Source: Planctomycetales bacterium ZRK34
GTDB lineage: Bacteria > Planctomycetota > Phycisphaerae > Phycisphaerales > Zrk34
Assembly: GCA_014873095.1 (NCBI GenBank)
Contig: CP050848.1
Location: 558,001 to 622,000 of the forward strand
DNA: 64,000 nucleotides
Direction: 5' to 3'
Each line of letters starts with the position of its first letter. The first letter of the stretch is position 1. The notes beneath the pieces are model-generated. The model was not told the origin of the DNA and made no database searches. It saw only the letters and a program-made list of their open reading frames with translations. Both the position numbers and the translations under genes were made by a program. Below are positions 9,874-19,487 of the stretch, piece by piece.

Positions 9874-10121
9874 ACCGGCGGGACGCGCTCGCCGGCGGCT
9901 CGCGGCCAAACGATCACCCGCAAACCGCCATGGTGACACTACGCACCATTGATGCTATCCTATATTTTTACGTGACTGTGATCCTCGGGCCACCCACCCC
10001 CCCACCACCATGGCCCGTGATTGCAGGAGCCGCCCGGCCCGCCGGATAGTAGACTAGCCTGCTGACGCAACCTGGTTGCACCTTCCATCCCATAAGTTCC
10101 ATTTGCTGGAGGCACCCCGCC

Positions 10122-12416
10122 ATGTCGTATCCCCGCTCGATGTTCGCCTTGATGTTGTGCTGCCTGATGACGGCGGCGTCGATCGTTTCCGCCGCCGCCC
10201 CAGACCCCGGCAAGTGGGCTCCCGCCAAGGCGCCGATCATGACGCGCTGGGCGAAGGACGTTTCACCGACCAACGCGCTGCCGGAGTATCCGCGCCCGCA
10301 GATGGTGCGCGACCAGTGGACCAACCTCAACGGCCTGTGGCAGTACGCCATCGTCGATGGCAATGACGACTGCCCCGCCCCCGGCGCCTGGCAGGGTCAA
10401 ATTCTCGTGCCGTACCCGGTCGAGTCGGCGCTCAGCGGCGTCGGCAAAGCGGTCGGCCCGGCCCAGGCGGTGTGGTATCAACGGACCTTCCAACGCCCTG
10501 CCGCGAGCAAAGACAGCCGCATGCTGCTGCACTTCGGGGCGGTCGACTGGCAGGCGACGGTCTACGTCAACGGCCAGTACGTCGGTGAACACCGCGGCGG
10601 GTTTGATCCGTTCAGCTTCGACATCACCGATGCCCTGCGCAATGGTGACAACACACTGACCGTGCGGGTGTGGGACCCCACTGAAGCCGGCACGCAGCCG
10701 CGCGGCAAGCAGGTGCTCAAACCCAGCGGCATCTTCTACACCGCCGTGACCGGCATCTGGCAGACCGTCTGGCTCGAACCCGTGCCGGCCAGCTACATCC
10801 GCTCATTGAAGATCACACCCGATCTGGCCGCCGGCGCGGTGCACATCGGCGTCGATGCCCCCGGCGCGACCGGCCGCGCGGTCAACATCCGCGTCAAGGA
10901 TGGCGACAAGACGCTCACGGCTTCCGGCAAGGTGGGCCAGCCGGTGACCGTGAAGATCGACAACGCGAAGCTGTGGTCGCCGGATGATCCGCATCTTTAC
11001 GACGTGACGGTCAGCCTCGACGGCGGCGATTCGGTCGACAGCTATTTCGGTATGCGTTCGATCGAGATGAAGAAGGACGCCGCGGGGATCAACCGCATGT
11101 TTCTCAACGGCGAGGCGCTGTTTCAGTACGGCCCGCTGGATCAGGGGTGGTGGCCCGACGGGTTGTACACGGCCCCGACCGATGAAGCCCTGCGATACGA
11201 CATCGAGATCACGCGCAAGATGGGTTTCAACATGGCCCGCAAGCATGTGAAGGTCGAGCCGGCGCGCTGGTACTACTGGGCGGACAAGCTCGGGCTGCTG
11301 GTGTGGCAGGACATGCCGTCGGGCTTTGGTTACCTGGAAGGTCGGCACATGCGCGTCGGTCGTCACAACGGCGACAAGGACGCCCTGCTGACCGCCCAGG
11401 AAGCGCGGCAGTTTATGGATGAGTTGAAGGCGATCATCGATGCGTATTACAACCATCCGTCGATCGTCGTGTGGGTTCCGTTCAACGAAGGCTGGGGCCA
11501 GCACAGCACCAACGATATTCTCCGCTGGACCATGGCCCACGACCCCAGCCGCCTCGTCGACGGACCCAGCGGGTGGGAAGACCGCGGCGTCGGCCACATG
11601 CACGACATGCACAAATACCCCGGCCCGGGGATGTTCCCCGTCATGGACAATCGCATCAGCGTGCTTGGCGAGTTCGGCGGACTCGGCCTGCCGCTGGAAG
11701 GTCACCTCTGGCAGAAAGACAAAAACTGGGGCTACCGCAAGCTCACCGGTCGCCAGGAACTTCACGACGGGTATCAACAACTCATGCTTCGCCTCAAGCC
11801 GCTGATCGATCAGGGCCTCGCCGCCGCGGTGTACACCCAGACGACCGACTGCGAGGGTGAAGTCAACGGCCTGCTGACCTACGACCGCGCCGTGATCAAG
11901 ATCGACCCCGAGACGCTGGCCGCCATGCACGCCAAGCTGTACGAACCACCCAGCAAACCGGTCACGCTCGCGCCGACCGCCGGGCAAGCCAAAGCCCAGT
12001 GGCGATACACGACGGACCAGCCCGCAGGCGACTGGTTCAAACCCGGGTTTGATGCCTCGTCGTGGAAGTCGGGCCCCGGCGGGTTCGGCACGGCGGGCAC
12101 GCCCGGCGCCATCATCGGCACGCCGTGGAACACCAGCGACATCTGGCTTCGCCGCACGTTCACGCTCGATGCGACACCCGACGGAGTGATCGCGCTGGAC
12201 ATCCATCACGATGAAGACGCCACGGTCTACCTCAACGGCGTCGAGGTCATTCGGCTGGATGGTTACACATCCGGTTACACGCTTGTGCCGCTGACGGACA
12301 AGGCCCGCGCCGCGTTGCGCGCCGGTGAAAACACGCTGGCCGTGCATTGCCACCAGGTAAAAGGCGGCCAGTACATCGACGCCGGCCTCAGCTGCCTGGT
12401 GCCCGTGACCGAGTAA
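10122..12416 (+). CDS. Secreted glycoside hydrolase family 2 protein
   Basis: 764 residues with a signal peptide ending near SAAAP. Domain order: GH2 sugar-binding jelly roll (about 55-225), immunoglobulin-like beta-sandwich (230-320), TIM barrel (325-610), then a C-terminal beta domain (640-764) with WFKPGFDASSWKSG, common as an ancillary domain in planctomycete hydrolases. The acid/base Glu is in VWVPFNEGWGQ (about residue 456) and the nucleophile Glu in VLGEFGGLGL. It should cleave beta-galactosides, glucuronides or related linkages in periplasm or outside; the substrate cannot be read. GGAGG precedes the ATG. Confidence 0.92.
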   Translation: MSYPRSMFALMLCCLMTAASIVSAAAPDPGKWAPAKAPIMTRWAKDVSPTNALPEYPRPQMVRDQWTNLNGLWQYAIVDGNDDCPAPGAWQGQILVPYPVESALSGVGKAVGPAQAVWYQRTFQRPAASKDSRMLLHFGAVDWQATVYVNGQYVGEHRGGFDPFSFDITDALRNGDNTLTVRVWDPTEAGTQPRGKQVLKPSGIFYTAVTGIWQTVWLEPVPASYIRSLKITPDLAAGAVHIGVDAPGATGRAVNIRVKDGDKTLTASGKVGQPVTVKIDNAKLWSPDDPHLYDVTVSLDGGDSVDSYFGMRSIEMKKDAAGINRMFLNGEALFQYGPLDQGWWPDGLYTAPTDEALRYDIEITRKMGFNMARKHVKVEPARWYYWADKLGLLVWQDMPSGFGYLEGRHMRVGRHNGDKDALLTAQEARQFMDELKAIIDAYYNHPSIVVWVPFNEGWGQHSTNDILRWTMAHDPSRLVDGPSGWEDRGVGHMHDMHKYPGPGMFPVMDNRISVLGEFGGLGLPLEGHLWQKDKNWGYRKLTGRQELHDGYQQLMLRLKPLIDQGLAAAVYTQTTDCEGEVNGLLTYDRAVIKIDPETLAAMHAKLYEPPSKPVTLAPTAGQAKAQWRYTTDQPAGDWFKPGFDASSWKSGPGGFGTAGTPGAIIGTPWNTSDIWLRRTFTLDATPDGVIALDIHHDEDATVYLNGVEVIRLDGYTSGYTLVPLTDKARAALRAGENTLAVHCHQVKGGQYIDAGLSCLVPVTE

Positions 12417-12434
12417 ACATGGTACGTTGTTGCG

Positions 12435-13391
12435 ATGAGTATGACCCTGACCCACACACGCGTCGATGACTGGTCCGCATACGAGTTAGCCAACCAGGCG
12501 ATGCGCCTGACGGTGATCCCCGAACTTGGCGGCAAGATTCTCACGCTCGACGATGCGCGCAGCGGACGATCATGGTTGTGGCGCAATCCGTATCTGCCGC
12601 TGCGCACGCCCGAGGCCGGCGGGGTGTACATCGAAAGTTTTGACAGCGGCGGGTGGGACGAGGTGTTTCCGAGCGTCGACCCGTGCGCGGCCGGGAGCGT
12701 CGGCGGCGCGTGGGGCGATCATGCGATCACGGATCATGGTGAATTGTGGTGCCGGCCGTGGTCGGTGCAGGCGTGCGACGGGGCGTTGAAGATGTTCGTC
12801 GATGACCCCGCGTTGCCGTTTCGCTTTGAGCGCACGCTGCGGTTAGCACCCGACGAGGGGCCGCTGACCTTCGACTACACGCTGGTCAATCAGACCGAGA
12901 AGCCGTTGCCATACATCTGGGCGACGCACCCGTTGATCGCCATCGAGCCGGGCATGCGCATCGATGTGCCGCCGGGCGTGAAGGCGACCTGTACCGGCGG
13001 TGATGGCGAAGGGCTGCCGCCGCTGAATCAACCGTTCGAGTGGCCGCACAACGGGTCGCATGATTTGTCGTGCGTGCCGCAGCGCGGGCAGGCGGGTTTT
13101 GCGGTGAAGCTGTTCACCGAGCCGATGGATCATGCGTCGGTGACGCTGACGCCGCCGGACGGGTCGGCGGCGCTGAAGTTGACCATGGCCGCCGGCGCGC
13201 CGCACCGGGTCGGCATGTGGTTGAACTACGACGGGTGGTCGGGGGCGAAGACGACGCATTACTTCAACGCCGGGATCGAACCGACGACCACTCCCGCGGA
13301 TCGGCTGGACTTGTCGGCCGCGGACGGCGCCGCCGCTGTGCTGGGGCCGCGCGGCACGGTGCAGTGGGCCTTGCGCGTCGAGTTGGCGTAG
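12435..13391 (+). CDS. Aldose 1-epimerase-like (galactose mutarotase fold) protein
   Basis: 318 residues, no signal peptide. The N-terminal LTVIPELGGKILTLDD and the central SFDSGGWDEVFPSVDP and ATHPLIAIEPG blocks match galactose-mutarotase-like proteins. It begins 18 bases after the GH2 stop, so the two probably share a transcript: an exported glycosidase and a sugar epimerase. Whether it is a true aldose 1-epimerase or a DUF-type relative is not resolvable by eye. Confidence 0.8.
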   Translation: MSMTLTHTRVDDWSAYELANQAMRLTVIPELGGKILTLDDARSGRSWLWRNPYLPLRTPEAGGVYIESFDSGGWDEVFPSVDPCAAGSVGGAWGDHAITDHGELWCRPWSVQACDGALKMFVDDPALPFRFERTLRLAPDEGPLTFDYTLVNQTEKPLPYIWATHPLIAIEPGMRIDVPPGVKATCTGGDGEGLPPLNQPFEWPHNGSHDLSCVPQRGQAGFAVKLFTEPMDHASVTLTPPDGSAALKLTMAAGAPHRVGMWLNYDGWSGAKTTHYFNAGIEPTTTPADRLDLSAADGAAAVLGPRGTVQWALRVELA

Positions 13392-13488
13392 TTCGCCATC
13401 GCGCTCGGCTGCGGGGCGCGGCTAAACAGATGATCAGAGATTGGGCGGCGCGACCGTGCTAGCATGTGTGACACGGTGGACGCAGTCC

Positions 13489-14319
13489 ATGATTCGATCA
13501 CGCAGCGTCATGATGTTTTTGTGTGTTGTCGGCTGGGGTGGCGCGGTGATGGCGCAATCGCCCGGCGACGGCGGCGCGGTCCAGGCGCGGCTCCTCGGCG
13601 ATCACTCGGCCGTGGCGCCGGGACAGACGTTCCGCGTCGGCCTGCTGATGGACATCGCGCCCAAGTGGCACACCTACTGGCTGAACCCCGGCGACTCGGG
13701 CCAGACCATCACGATCGACTGGCAACTGCCCGACGGATGGCGCGCCGGCACAACCCGCTGGCCGCTGCCGCAACGCTTCACCGAGGCCGGGCTCACCACG
13801 TATGGGTATACGAAACAGGTCATGCTCATCGTCGACATGACCGTCGCTGACAGCGCCCCCGCCGATGCGATGGTGACGATCGCGGCCGATGTGAACTGGC
13901 TGGAATGCCAACAGGCCTGCGTGCCGGGTCAGGCGAAGCTGACGATGAAACTGGCCGTCGCACAACAGGCGACGCAGGCGAATCAGATGCTGTTCGATCA
14001 GTGGCGTCGCCGCCTGCCGCGAACGGTTGATCAAGCCCACGATGTGATTGCTTCGACGAGTTCACCGCGCGTCGGCCAAGTCGTGATCAAATGGAAGCAA
14101 CCCGTCCATCACGTGGATGTGTTTCCCGCCACGGGGCAGGCGGTTGAACTCGCAGAAATTCAAACGCATCACGCCGGCGACACGACGCAGATCACCTGCC
14201 AACCGACGATCTATCTACCCGACCAACTTCAAAGTGACACGGCCCGCCTGCTGGTGACTTACCGCGATGCAGCGGGCCAACGGCGCGGCGTCTACGTGCC
14301 GGTGAAGGTTCGTCCGTAA
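13489..14319 (+). CDS. DsbD N-terminal-domain periplasmic protein
   Basis: 276 residues from the ATG at 13489 (earlier in-frame starts exist at 13441). A signal peptide ends at VMAQ. The body matches the thiol-disulfide interchange DsbD alpha domain: WHTYWLNPGDSGQ, DWQLPDGW, then the Cys pair in WLECQQACVPGQ. Full DsbD has eight membrane helices and a thioredoxin domain after this; they are absent here, so this is a free-standing alpha domain. It is followed by an exported redoxin, suggesting a periplasmic redox pair. Confidence 0.85.
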   Translation: MIRSRSVMMFLCVVGWGGAVMAQSPGDGGAVQARLLGDHSAVAPGQTFRVGLLMDIAPKWHTYWLNPGDSGQTITIDWQLPDGWRAGTTRWPLPQRFTEAGLTTYGYTKQVMLIVDMTVADSAPADAMVTIAADVNWLECQQACVPGQAKLTMKLAVAQQATQANQMLFDQWRRRLPRTVDQAHDVIASTSSPRVGQVVIKWKQPVHHVDVFPATGQAVELAEIQTHHAGDTTQITCQPTIYLPDQLQSDTARLLVTYRDAAGQRRGVYVPVKVRP

Positions 14320-14351
14320 CGCGCACACCAGCCCCCGAAAGGAGCCCACGC

Positions 14352-14921
14352 ATGTTTCGACACGTGACAATGATGATGACCGTGATGGTGATGGCAGCCA
14401 TGGCCCACGCGGCCGGCCCGGCCATCGGCGACCGCGCCCCGAGCTTCGAGTTGACCGATCAGAACGGCAACATGGTTTCGCTGGACCAGTTCAAGGGCAA
14501 GGTCGTTGTGCTCGAATGGTTCAACGACGGCTGCCCGGTCACCAAGCAGCACCACACCGCCCCGGCCAAAACGATGTCGACCCTGGCGGACAAGTACAAA
14601 GCCGACGGCGTGGTCTGGCTGGCGATCAACTCGACGCGCACCACCAGCGTCGAAAAGAACAAAAAAGCCGCCGAGCGCTTCGGCGTCGAGTACCCCGTGC
14701 TCGATGACTCGGCGGGCAAGGTCGGCCAGGCCTACGGCGCGCGGTGCACGCCGCACATGTTCGTCATCGACGCCCGGGGCATGCTGGCGTACAACGGCGC
14801 GATCGACGATCGCAAGTCGACCAACTACATCGCCAAGGCGGTTGATGAACTGCTGGCCGGCAAGCCGGTGAGCACCCCGCAGACCAAGCCGTACGGGTGC
14901 GGGATCAAGTACGCCAAGTGA
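14352..14921 (+). CDS. Exported redoxin (AhpC/TSA-like, thioredoxin fold)
   Basis: 189 residues with a Met-rich signal peptide (cleavage near AHA). The redoxin core is clear: GDRAPSFELTDQNGN, VVVLEWFNDGCPVTKQHH, LAINSTRTT, GARCTPHMFVID. The active site has one Cys in GCPVTK rather than CxxC; other Cys residues are in GARCTPH and YGCGIKYAK near the C-terminus. This variant is typical of planctomycete exported redoxins. It follows the DsbD-N protein by 32 bases, likely in one operon. Its 3' end overlaps the convergent gene by 17 bases. Confidence 0.87.
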   Translation: MFRHVTMMMTVMVMAAMAHAAGPAIGDRAPSFELTDQNGNMVSLDQFKGKVVVLEWFNDGCPVTKQHHTAPAKTMSTLADKYKADGVVWLAINSTRTTSVEKNKKAAERFGVEYPVLDDSAGKVGQAYGARCTPHMFVIDARGMLAYNGAIDDRKSTNYIAKAVDELLAGKPVSTPQTKPYGCGIKYAK

Positions 14922-15342
14922 GTGTATTGTCGCGTTGTAGACTGACCGTCAGCTCGTCGTGGTGGCCGACATAAGCCAACCAACCACCGGCAGCGGGGAA
15001 GATGTAGGCATCGTTGACCACACACCAGCCGATCGCCAGCAGCGCCCGTACGACAGCAATGAGTTCAACATCGGTTTCGATGGTTACGGCCCGGTGATTC
15101 ACCAGCAAGGGAAATCGCCGGTGATATCGCTTGCTCAAACCGTCCAAAAGGGGCGGAGCATTCTCACGCCCCACGAGATACACGGGGCCTGTCACGCGCC
15201 CCTTGAACCAAGCAGGTGTGATGTCGAGCCACGGTGCGGACCCGGTGAGTGTAAAACGCACCGTGCCCTCGCTCATGCGTTCGAACTGCAAGCCGGCTTT
15301 TGATGCGTAACGCTTGAGTTGGGGGCGTGCCAGAGCTTTCAT
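14905..15342 (-). CDS. Hypothetical protein
   Basis: 145 residues, soluble, no known motif that I recognise. Two Trp-rich blocks (SAPWLDITPAWFKG and FPAAGGWLAYVGHH) suggest a compact globular domain. An internal Met at residue 23 is an alternative start. It overlaps the 3' end of the redoxin gene by 17 bases and lies 41 bases downstream of glycerate kinase on the same strand, so co-transcription with the kinase is possible. Confidence 0.6.
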   Translation of the reverse strand: MKALARPQLKRYASKAGLQFERMSEGTVRFTLTGSAPWLDITPAWFKGRVTGPVYLVGRENAPPLLDGLSKRYHRRFPLLVNHRAVTIETDVELIAVVRALLAIGWCVVNDAYIFPAAGGWLAYVGHHDELTVSLQRDNTLTWRT

Positions 15343-15383
15343 AGGTGGGCCTGGACCCGGGGACGGCGGTCCCCGGGCTTTGG

Positions 15384-16487
15384 TCAGAGATAATCAGGCA
15401 CGACGCGCTGAGCGAGGGCTTCGAGCAGCGCGGGGCCTTCGCGCATGGCGCGTTCGGGGGATGTGCCGTCTTCGACGAGGCTGTGGTAGGTGGTCAGACC
15501 GTGGGCGAGGGTTTGCTCGACGTCGGCGCCGAGACAGCCCACCAACGCGATGGTTTTGACACCATGTTTCTGCGCAGCCTGGGCGACGCCGAGGCAGGTC
15601 TTGCCCTGAATGGATTGACCGTCGAGGCGGCCTTCACCGGTGATGACCAGTGCGGCGTCGCGCACGCGGGTGTCGAAGTCGACAGCTTCGAGAACGAGGT
15701 TGATGCCGCGTTCGAGTCGCGCATCGGCGAAGGCGACGAGGCCGAACCCGAGTCCGCCGGCCGCGCCCGCTCCCGGCAGCGTGGCATCCACGTAATCGAC
15801 GAGCGTCGCCAGGTGGGCCAGCCCCGCGTCGAGCGTAAGCACCTGCTCGGCGGTGGCCCCCTTCTGTGGTCCATACACCGCCGCCGCGCCGCGCGGTCCG
15901 GTCAGCGGGTTGGTCACATCACAAGCCACGACGATTTCAACCTCGCCGAGCCGCGGATCACGACCGGCCAGATCGATCGCGGTCACATCGCCCAGCGCCC
16001 CGCCGGTCATCGGGGTTGATCCGCCTTCGAATTGGACGCCCAGCGCCTGGGCCATGCCCGTACCGCCATCGGTGGTGGCGCTGCCGCCGATGCCGAGAAT
16101 GATCCGGCGAGCGCCCGCATCGAGCGCCGCGGCGATGAGTTGACCGACGCCGTAGGTGGTCGTGCGCGTCGGGTCGCGCTGATCCGCAGGCGCCAGGTGC
16201 AGCCCCGCTGCCTCGGCCATCTCGATCACGGCCGTCTCGCCGTCTCCGAGCAGCCCCCATTTTGCCTGCACATCAATGCCCAGCGGGCCCATCACGCAGG
16301 TGGTGCAGACCCTGCCGCCGGTCGCGTGCACCAGGGCGTCGACGGTGCCTTCGCCGCCGTCGGCGACCGGGCACAGGTCGATCTGAGCCTGCGGCAGAAC
16401 GGCTGTGATGCCGCGTCCAATCGCCGCCGCCGCCTCGGCCGCGGTCATGGATTCCTTGAAGCTGTCGGGGGCCACGAGGATTTTCAT
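15384..16487 (-). CDS. Glycerate kinase (GlxK/GarK family)
   Basis: 367 residues of the type I glycerate kinase family, which phosphorylates D-glycerate to 2-phosphoglycerate (3-phosphoglycerate in some members) in the cytoplasm. Diagnostic blocks: MKILVAPDSFKESMTA at the start, PVADGGEGTVDAL near residue 42, GIGGSATTDGGTGMAQAL near 150 and TGEGRLDGQSIQGK near 290. Length matches the family. It is divergent from the CxxCH gene. Confidence 0.93.
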   Translation of the reverse strand: MKILVAPDSFKESMTAAEAAAAIGRGITAVLPQAQIDLCPVADGGEGTVDALVHATGGRVCTTCVMGPLGIDVQAKWGLLGDGETAVIEMAEAAGLHLAPADQRDPTRTTTYGVGQLIAAALDAGARRIILGIGGSATTDGGTGMAQALGVQFEGGSTPMTGGALGDVTAIDLAGRDPRLGEVEIVVACDVTNPLTGPRGAAAVYGPQKGATAEQVLTLDAGLAHLATLVDYVDATLPGAGAAGGLGFGLVAFADARLERGINLVLEAVDFDTRVRDAALVITGEGRLDGQSIQGKTCLGVAQAAQKHGVKTIALVGCLGADVEQTLAHGLTTYHSLVEDGTSPERAMREGPALLEALAQRVVPDYL

Positions 16488-16632
16488 CGTGAATTTTCCG
16501 GGAATAATTGCGGGGCTGCGCGAACCGGGTGTTGCGGTAAGAAGTCTAAAATAACAGACTTGCCCCGATTCGTCGCGGCATTTATAGTGATGCGGCGGTC
16601 TGGGCGCGAAACGTGGTCTGTGGGAGGCGTCT

Positions 16633-17901
16633 ATGCGCTATTCAATGAATCGGCTGGGTCTTGGTTTCACGCTGGCGATCGTTTTTACTTTCGCCACCGC
16701 GGCACTGGCCCGGGATGTGGTCCTTACCCTCAAAGACGGTCGACAAATCCGCGGTGAACTCGTCAGCGAATCCACCGGATCGGTCACCATCTCCGTCGCC
16801 GGCATCGAGACGACTTTTCCCCGTCCGATGATCGACGATGTGAAGGTGCAGATGTCGCTGGCTGAGCAGTATCAGCTGAAGCGCGATCTGCTGGCCGACA
16901 CCAACTACAACGGCCGCTACGACCTGGCCCGCTGGCTCTACGACCAGAAGTCTCCCGAGGCCTACCGTCTGGCGCTGGGCGAGCTCAACGAAATCCTCAA
17001 GGCCAAGCCCGACCACCAGCAGGCCGCCCTGCTGCGCAATGTCGTGACCGAGCGCCTCAAGCTCGAGCCCGGCAACGGCGAAGCGACCCCCGCGCCGACA
17101 CAACCCGACGCCGGCTCGCCCACGACGCCGATGCCCAAGCCCGAACCGGAAGAGGCCGAAGCCGACGAGTCCAAGCTGCTGACGCCCGAGCAGGTCAATC
17201 TCATCCGGGTTTACGAAGTGCGCCTGGACAACAAGCCGCGCATCGCGCCGCTGCCGCGTGAAGTCGTCGATGAACTCTATGAAAAGTATCGCGAAGACCC
17301 GGTGATGCAGAAGTTCCTCGGCCTGCGCGGCGAGCAGCGCTTCCGCGCGATGACCGGCGTCGAACAGCTTCGCATTCTGTTCCAGCTCCGCGCCCGCGAG
17401 TTGTACGAGAAGGTGCAGGTTCGTGAAGACCCCGAAACACTGTCGATGTTCCGTACGAAGATTCACCCGACCTATGTGCTGCGTTACTGCGGCCGCTGCC
17501 ACATGCAGGACAAGGCCCCCGGGCTCTTCCTCTACACCAAAAATTTCAACCGCGAATCCGTGGTCTACACCAACTACATGATCCTCCGCCGCACCCGGCT
17601 GGGCGCCGACCCGCTGATCAACAAGTCCAATCCCATCGGGTCGGCCCTGGTGCAGTTCGGCCTGCCGCAGAAGGACGCCCTGACGCCCCACCCCGACGTG
17701 CCCGGGTATAAACAGTACTTCACCGGCCCCCAGGACCGCCGCCTGCAGGAGATCGCCGACTGGATCGGGCAGCTCTACGGCGACACCACCGATTATCCGA
17801 TCGATTTCAACCCGCCGATCGTCGCCAAGCCTGAGGCAGACAAGGCCCCCGCCGCCGACGCACCCGCTGAAAAATCAGGTGCCGCGCCGGCGAAGAATTG
17901 A
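16633..17901 (+). CDS. Exported protein with single CxxCH haem motif
   Basis: 422 residues with a signal peptide (cleavage near ALA). The N-terminal ~60 residues after it (LTLKDGRQIRGELVSESTGSVTI) resemble a small Sm-like beta barrel seen in many planctomycete proteins. A Pro/Glu-rich linker (about 155-185) follows. The C-terminal half contains YCGRCHMQ near residue 288, a single covalent c-haem site; a Pro/Ala-rich tail closes the protein. Probably a periplasmic c-type cytochrome or haem-binding protein; its partner is unknown. The coiled-coil lipoprotein follows 51 bases later. Confidence 0.78.
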   Translation: MRYSMNRLGLGFTLAIVFTFATAALARDVVLTLKDGRQIRGELVSESTGSVTISVAGIETTFPRPMIDDVKVQMSLAEQYQLKRDLLADTNYNGRYDLARWLYDQKSPEAYRLALGELNEILKAKPDHQQAALLRNVVTERLKLEPGNGEATPAPTQPDAGSPTTPMPKPEPEEAEADESKLLTPEQVNLIRVYEVRLDNKPRIAPLPREVVDELYEKYREDPVMQKFLGLRGEQRFRAMTGVEQLRILFQLRARELYEKVQVREDPETLSMFRTKIHPTYVLRYCGRCHMQDKAPGLFLYTKNFNRESVVYTNYMILRRTRLGADPLINKSNPIGSALVQFGLPQKDALTPHPDVPGYKQYFTGPQDRRLQEIADWIGQLYGDTTDYPIDFNPPIVAKPEADKAPAADAPAEKSGAAPAKN

Positions 17902-17952
17902 TATACTCAACGACCTGTCCCCAATGCACCTAACTGACTGTGAGGCACCGCC

Positions 17953-19377
17953 TTGACCACCCGCATGCTCACCCTCAGCGTTCTGGCCGTCCTGCTCGGC
18001 GTTGCCGGTTGTTCCCAACGCGAGGCCAACAAGCAACAGCTTGAAGCCCAGAAGACGTTTGACGAAGCCTTCAAGCTGATGGCCCTGGCCACCAGCGGCA
18101 CGCGCGATGTCAAACTCGCTGAAGATTCGCAGACGCTGGAGCAGTTCCGCCAGCAGAAGCTCAAGGACGTCGCCAAGCAGCTTCAGCCGCTGACCTCGCA
18201 GGGCCCGCCCGCTCAGAAGCTTGCCGCCCTGTCGCTGATCGCTGAAACCTACGCCTCGCAGGCCCGCCTGCTTGCCCGCAGCGCTTCGGCCGCGTGGCCC
18301 CAGCAGACCGCCCTCGGGTCGGCCCTGCTCTCAGACGCCAGCAGCATCCGCGTCGCCCAGACCATTGCCGCCGAACACAACAAGGTCAACCACGACAAAT
18401 ATCTCGCCGGCCTCCGCGACCACGAAAAGCAGCTCGTGTCTCAGCAGGATCAACTCGCCACCGAGTTGGCTGCCCAGCGCAAGGCTGTTGAAACGCTCAA
18501 TGGCAAGGAGCAGACCGCCTCCGAAACACGCAAGACGAAAATCGCCGAAGCCGAGAAACTCAACCGCCAGGCTTTCTCGGCCGAGGGCCAGGCTCAGTAT
18601 GACCTGTATACCAAGGCTGCCGGCGCCACCCGCGAGGCGGATCGTCTTTCCGCCGAAGCCGACACCGCCGCCGCCAAGCTGTCGATCGAGCAGGCCCAGC
18701 TTCGCGTGTTGGAAAAGCGTCATGAAAACACCCAGCAGTTGCTGGCTGAAGTCCGCGAGGCGATCAAGCAGGCCGAGCAACGTGCCTCGGATACCCGCGA
18801 CATGGCCACCAAGTCCGAGCAGCGGGCGACGCAACTGGCCGAAAGCTTCAACGCCAAGTTCAAGACGCTCGTGACCCAACAGGCCGAGCAGGTCGATCAG
18901 CCGTTCACCGAATCGCTGGAGCAGTATGAACAGTCGCTGAACAAACTCGAAGCCGCCAAGGCCGTCGCGCCGCCGGCTGCCCGCCAGGCGACCGAGTTGG
19001 ACCTCGCCGGCATCCGCGCCGAGATGGGGCAGGTACACCAGCAGCAGGCGCTGATCGCTGATGCCTACAGCCAACTGCTGTCGTCGCTGGCCAAGACCAC
19101 CGAGCCGCTGGAACAGTTGCACGGCCCGACCGCCGAAGCCGCCTCCAGCGCCTCGGCGCGTTCCTCCAAGGCCAACAGCGCCGCCCAGGATACACTGACC
19201 ACCGCGCTGGAACAGCTCAACACCGTGGCCGAGTCCGGCGACAAGGGCGCCAAGGTCGCAGCCCTCGAGCAGCTTGTGCAGGTCAACCTCGCCCTGGCGA
19301 TCGTCACCGAAAACGATCAGTACAAGGCCGCCGCCGATCAGGCCCGCGCCAAGCTCAACGCCGCCAAGGCTGAGTAA
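17953..19377 (+). CDS. Coiled-coil lipoprotein
   Basis: 474 residues. The N-terminus has a lipobox (LLGVAGCSQ), so the mature protein should be lipid-anchored. Almost all the rest is Ala/Gln/Glu/Lys-rich helix with heptad character, i.e. long coiled coils. The TTG at 17953 is preferred because GAGG lies 7 bases upstream; the next ATG (17965) would be too far away. Likely an envelope structural protein; no enzymatic motif. Probably co-transcribed with the CxxCH gene. Confidence 0.82.
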   Translation: MTTRMLTLSVLAVLLGVAGCSQREANKQQLEAQKTFDEAFKLMALATSGTRDVKLAEDSQTLEQFRQQKLKDVAKQLQPLTSQGPPAQKLAALSLIAETYASQARLLARSASAAWPQQTALGSALLSDASSIRVAQTIAAEHNKVNHDKYLAGLRDHEKQLVSQQDQLATELAAQRKAVETLNGKEQTASETRKTKIAEAEKLNRQAFSAEGQAQYDLYTKAAGATREADRLSAEADTAAAKLSIEQAQLRVLEKRHENTQQLLAEVREAIKQAEQRASDTRDMATKSEQRATQLAESFNAKFKTLVTQQAEQVDQPFTESLEQYEQSLNKLEAAKAVAPPAARQATELDLAGIRAEMGQVHQQQALIADAYSQLLSSLAKTTEPLEQLHGPTAEAASSASARSSKANSAAQDTLTTALEQLNTVAESGDKGAKVAALEQLVQVNLALAIVTENDQYKAAADQARAKLNAAKAE

Positions 19378-19378
19378 T

Positions 19379-19474
19379 GTGGTGATTTGGTGAAGTGGTG
19401 AAATGGCGATGTGTGATGTTTGCGCGCGCCGCAATGGATCATTTCACCAAATCGCAACATCACCACTTCACCAC
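19379..19474. repeat. Imperfect inverted repeat upstream of queC
   Basis: GTGGTGATTTGGTGAAGT at the left and CATCACCACTTCACCAC at the right are imperfectly complementary. The element ends just before the queC -10 box. Confidence 0.6.
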
Positions 19475-19475
19475 C

Positions 19476-19481
19476 TATAAT
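19476..19481 (+). promoter_or_regulatory. Predicted queC -10 box
   Basis: Perfect TATAAT, 6 bases before the queC ATG, implying a leaderless message. No convincing -35. Confidence 0.45.
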
Positions 19482-19487
19482 CCCCCC

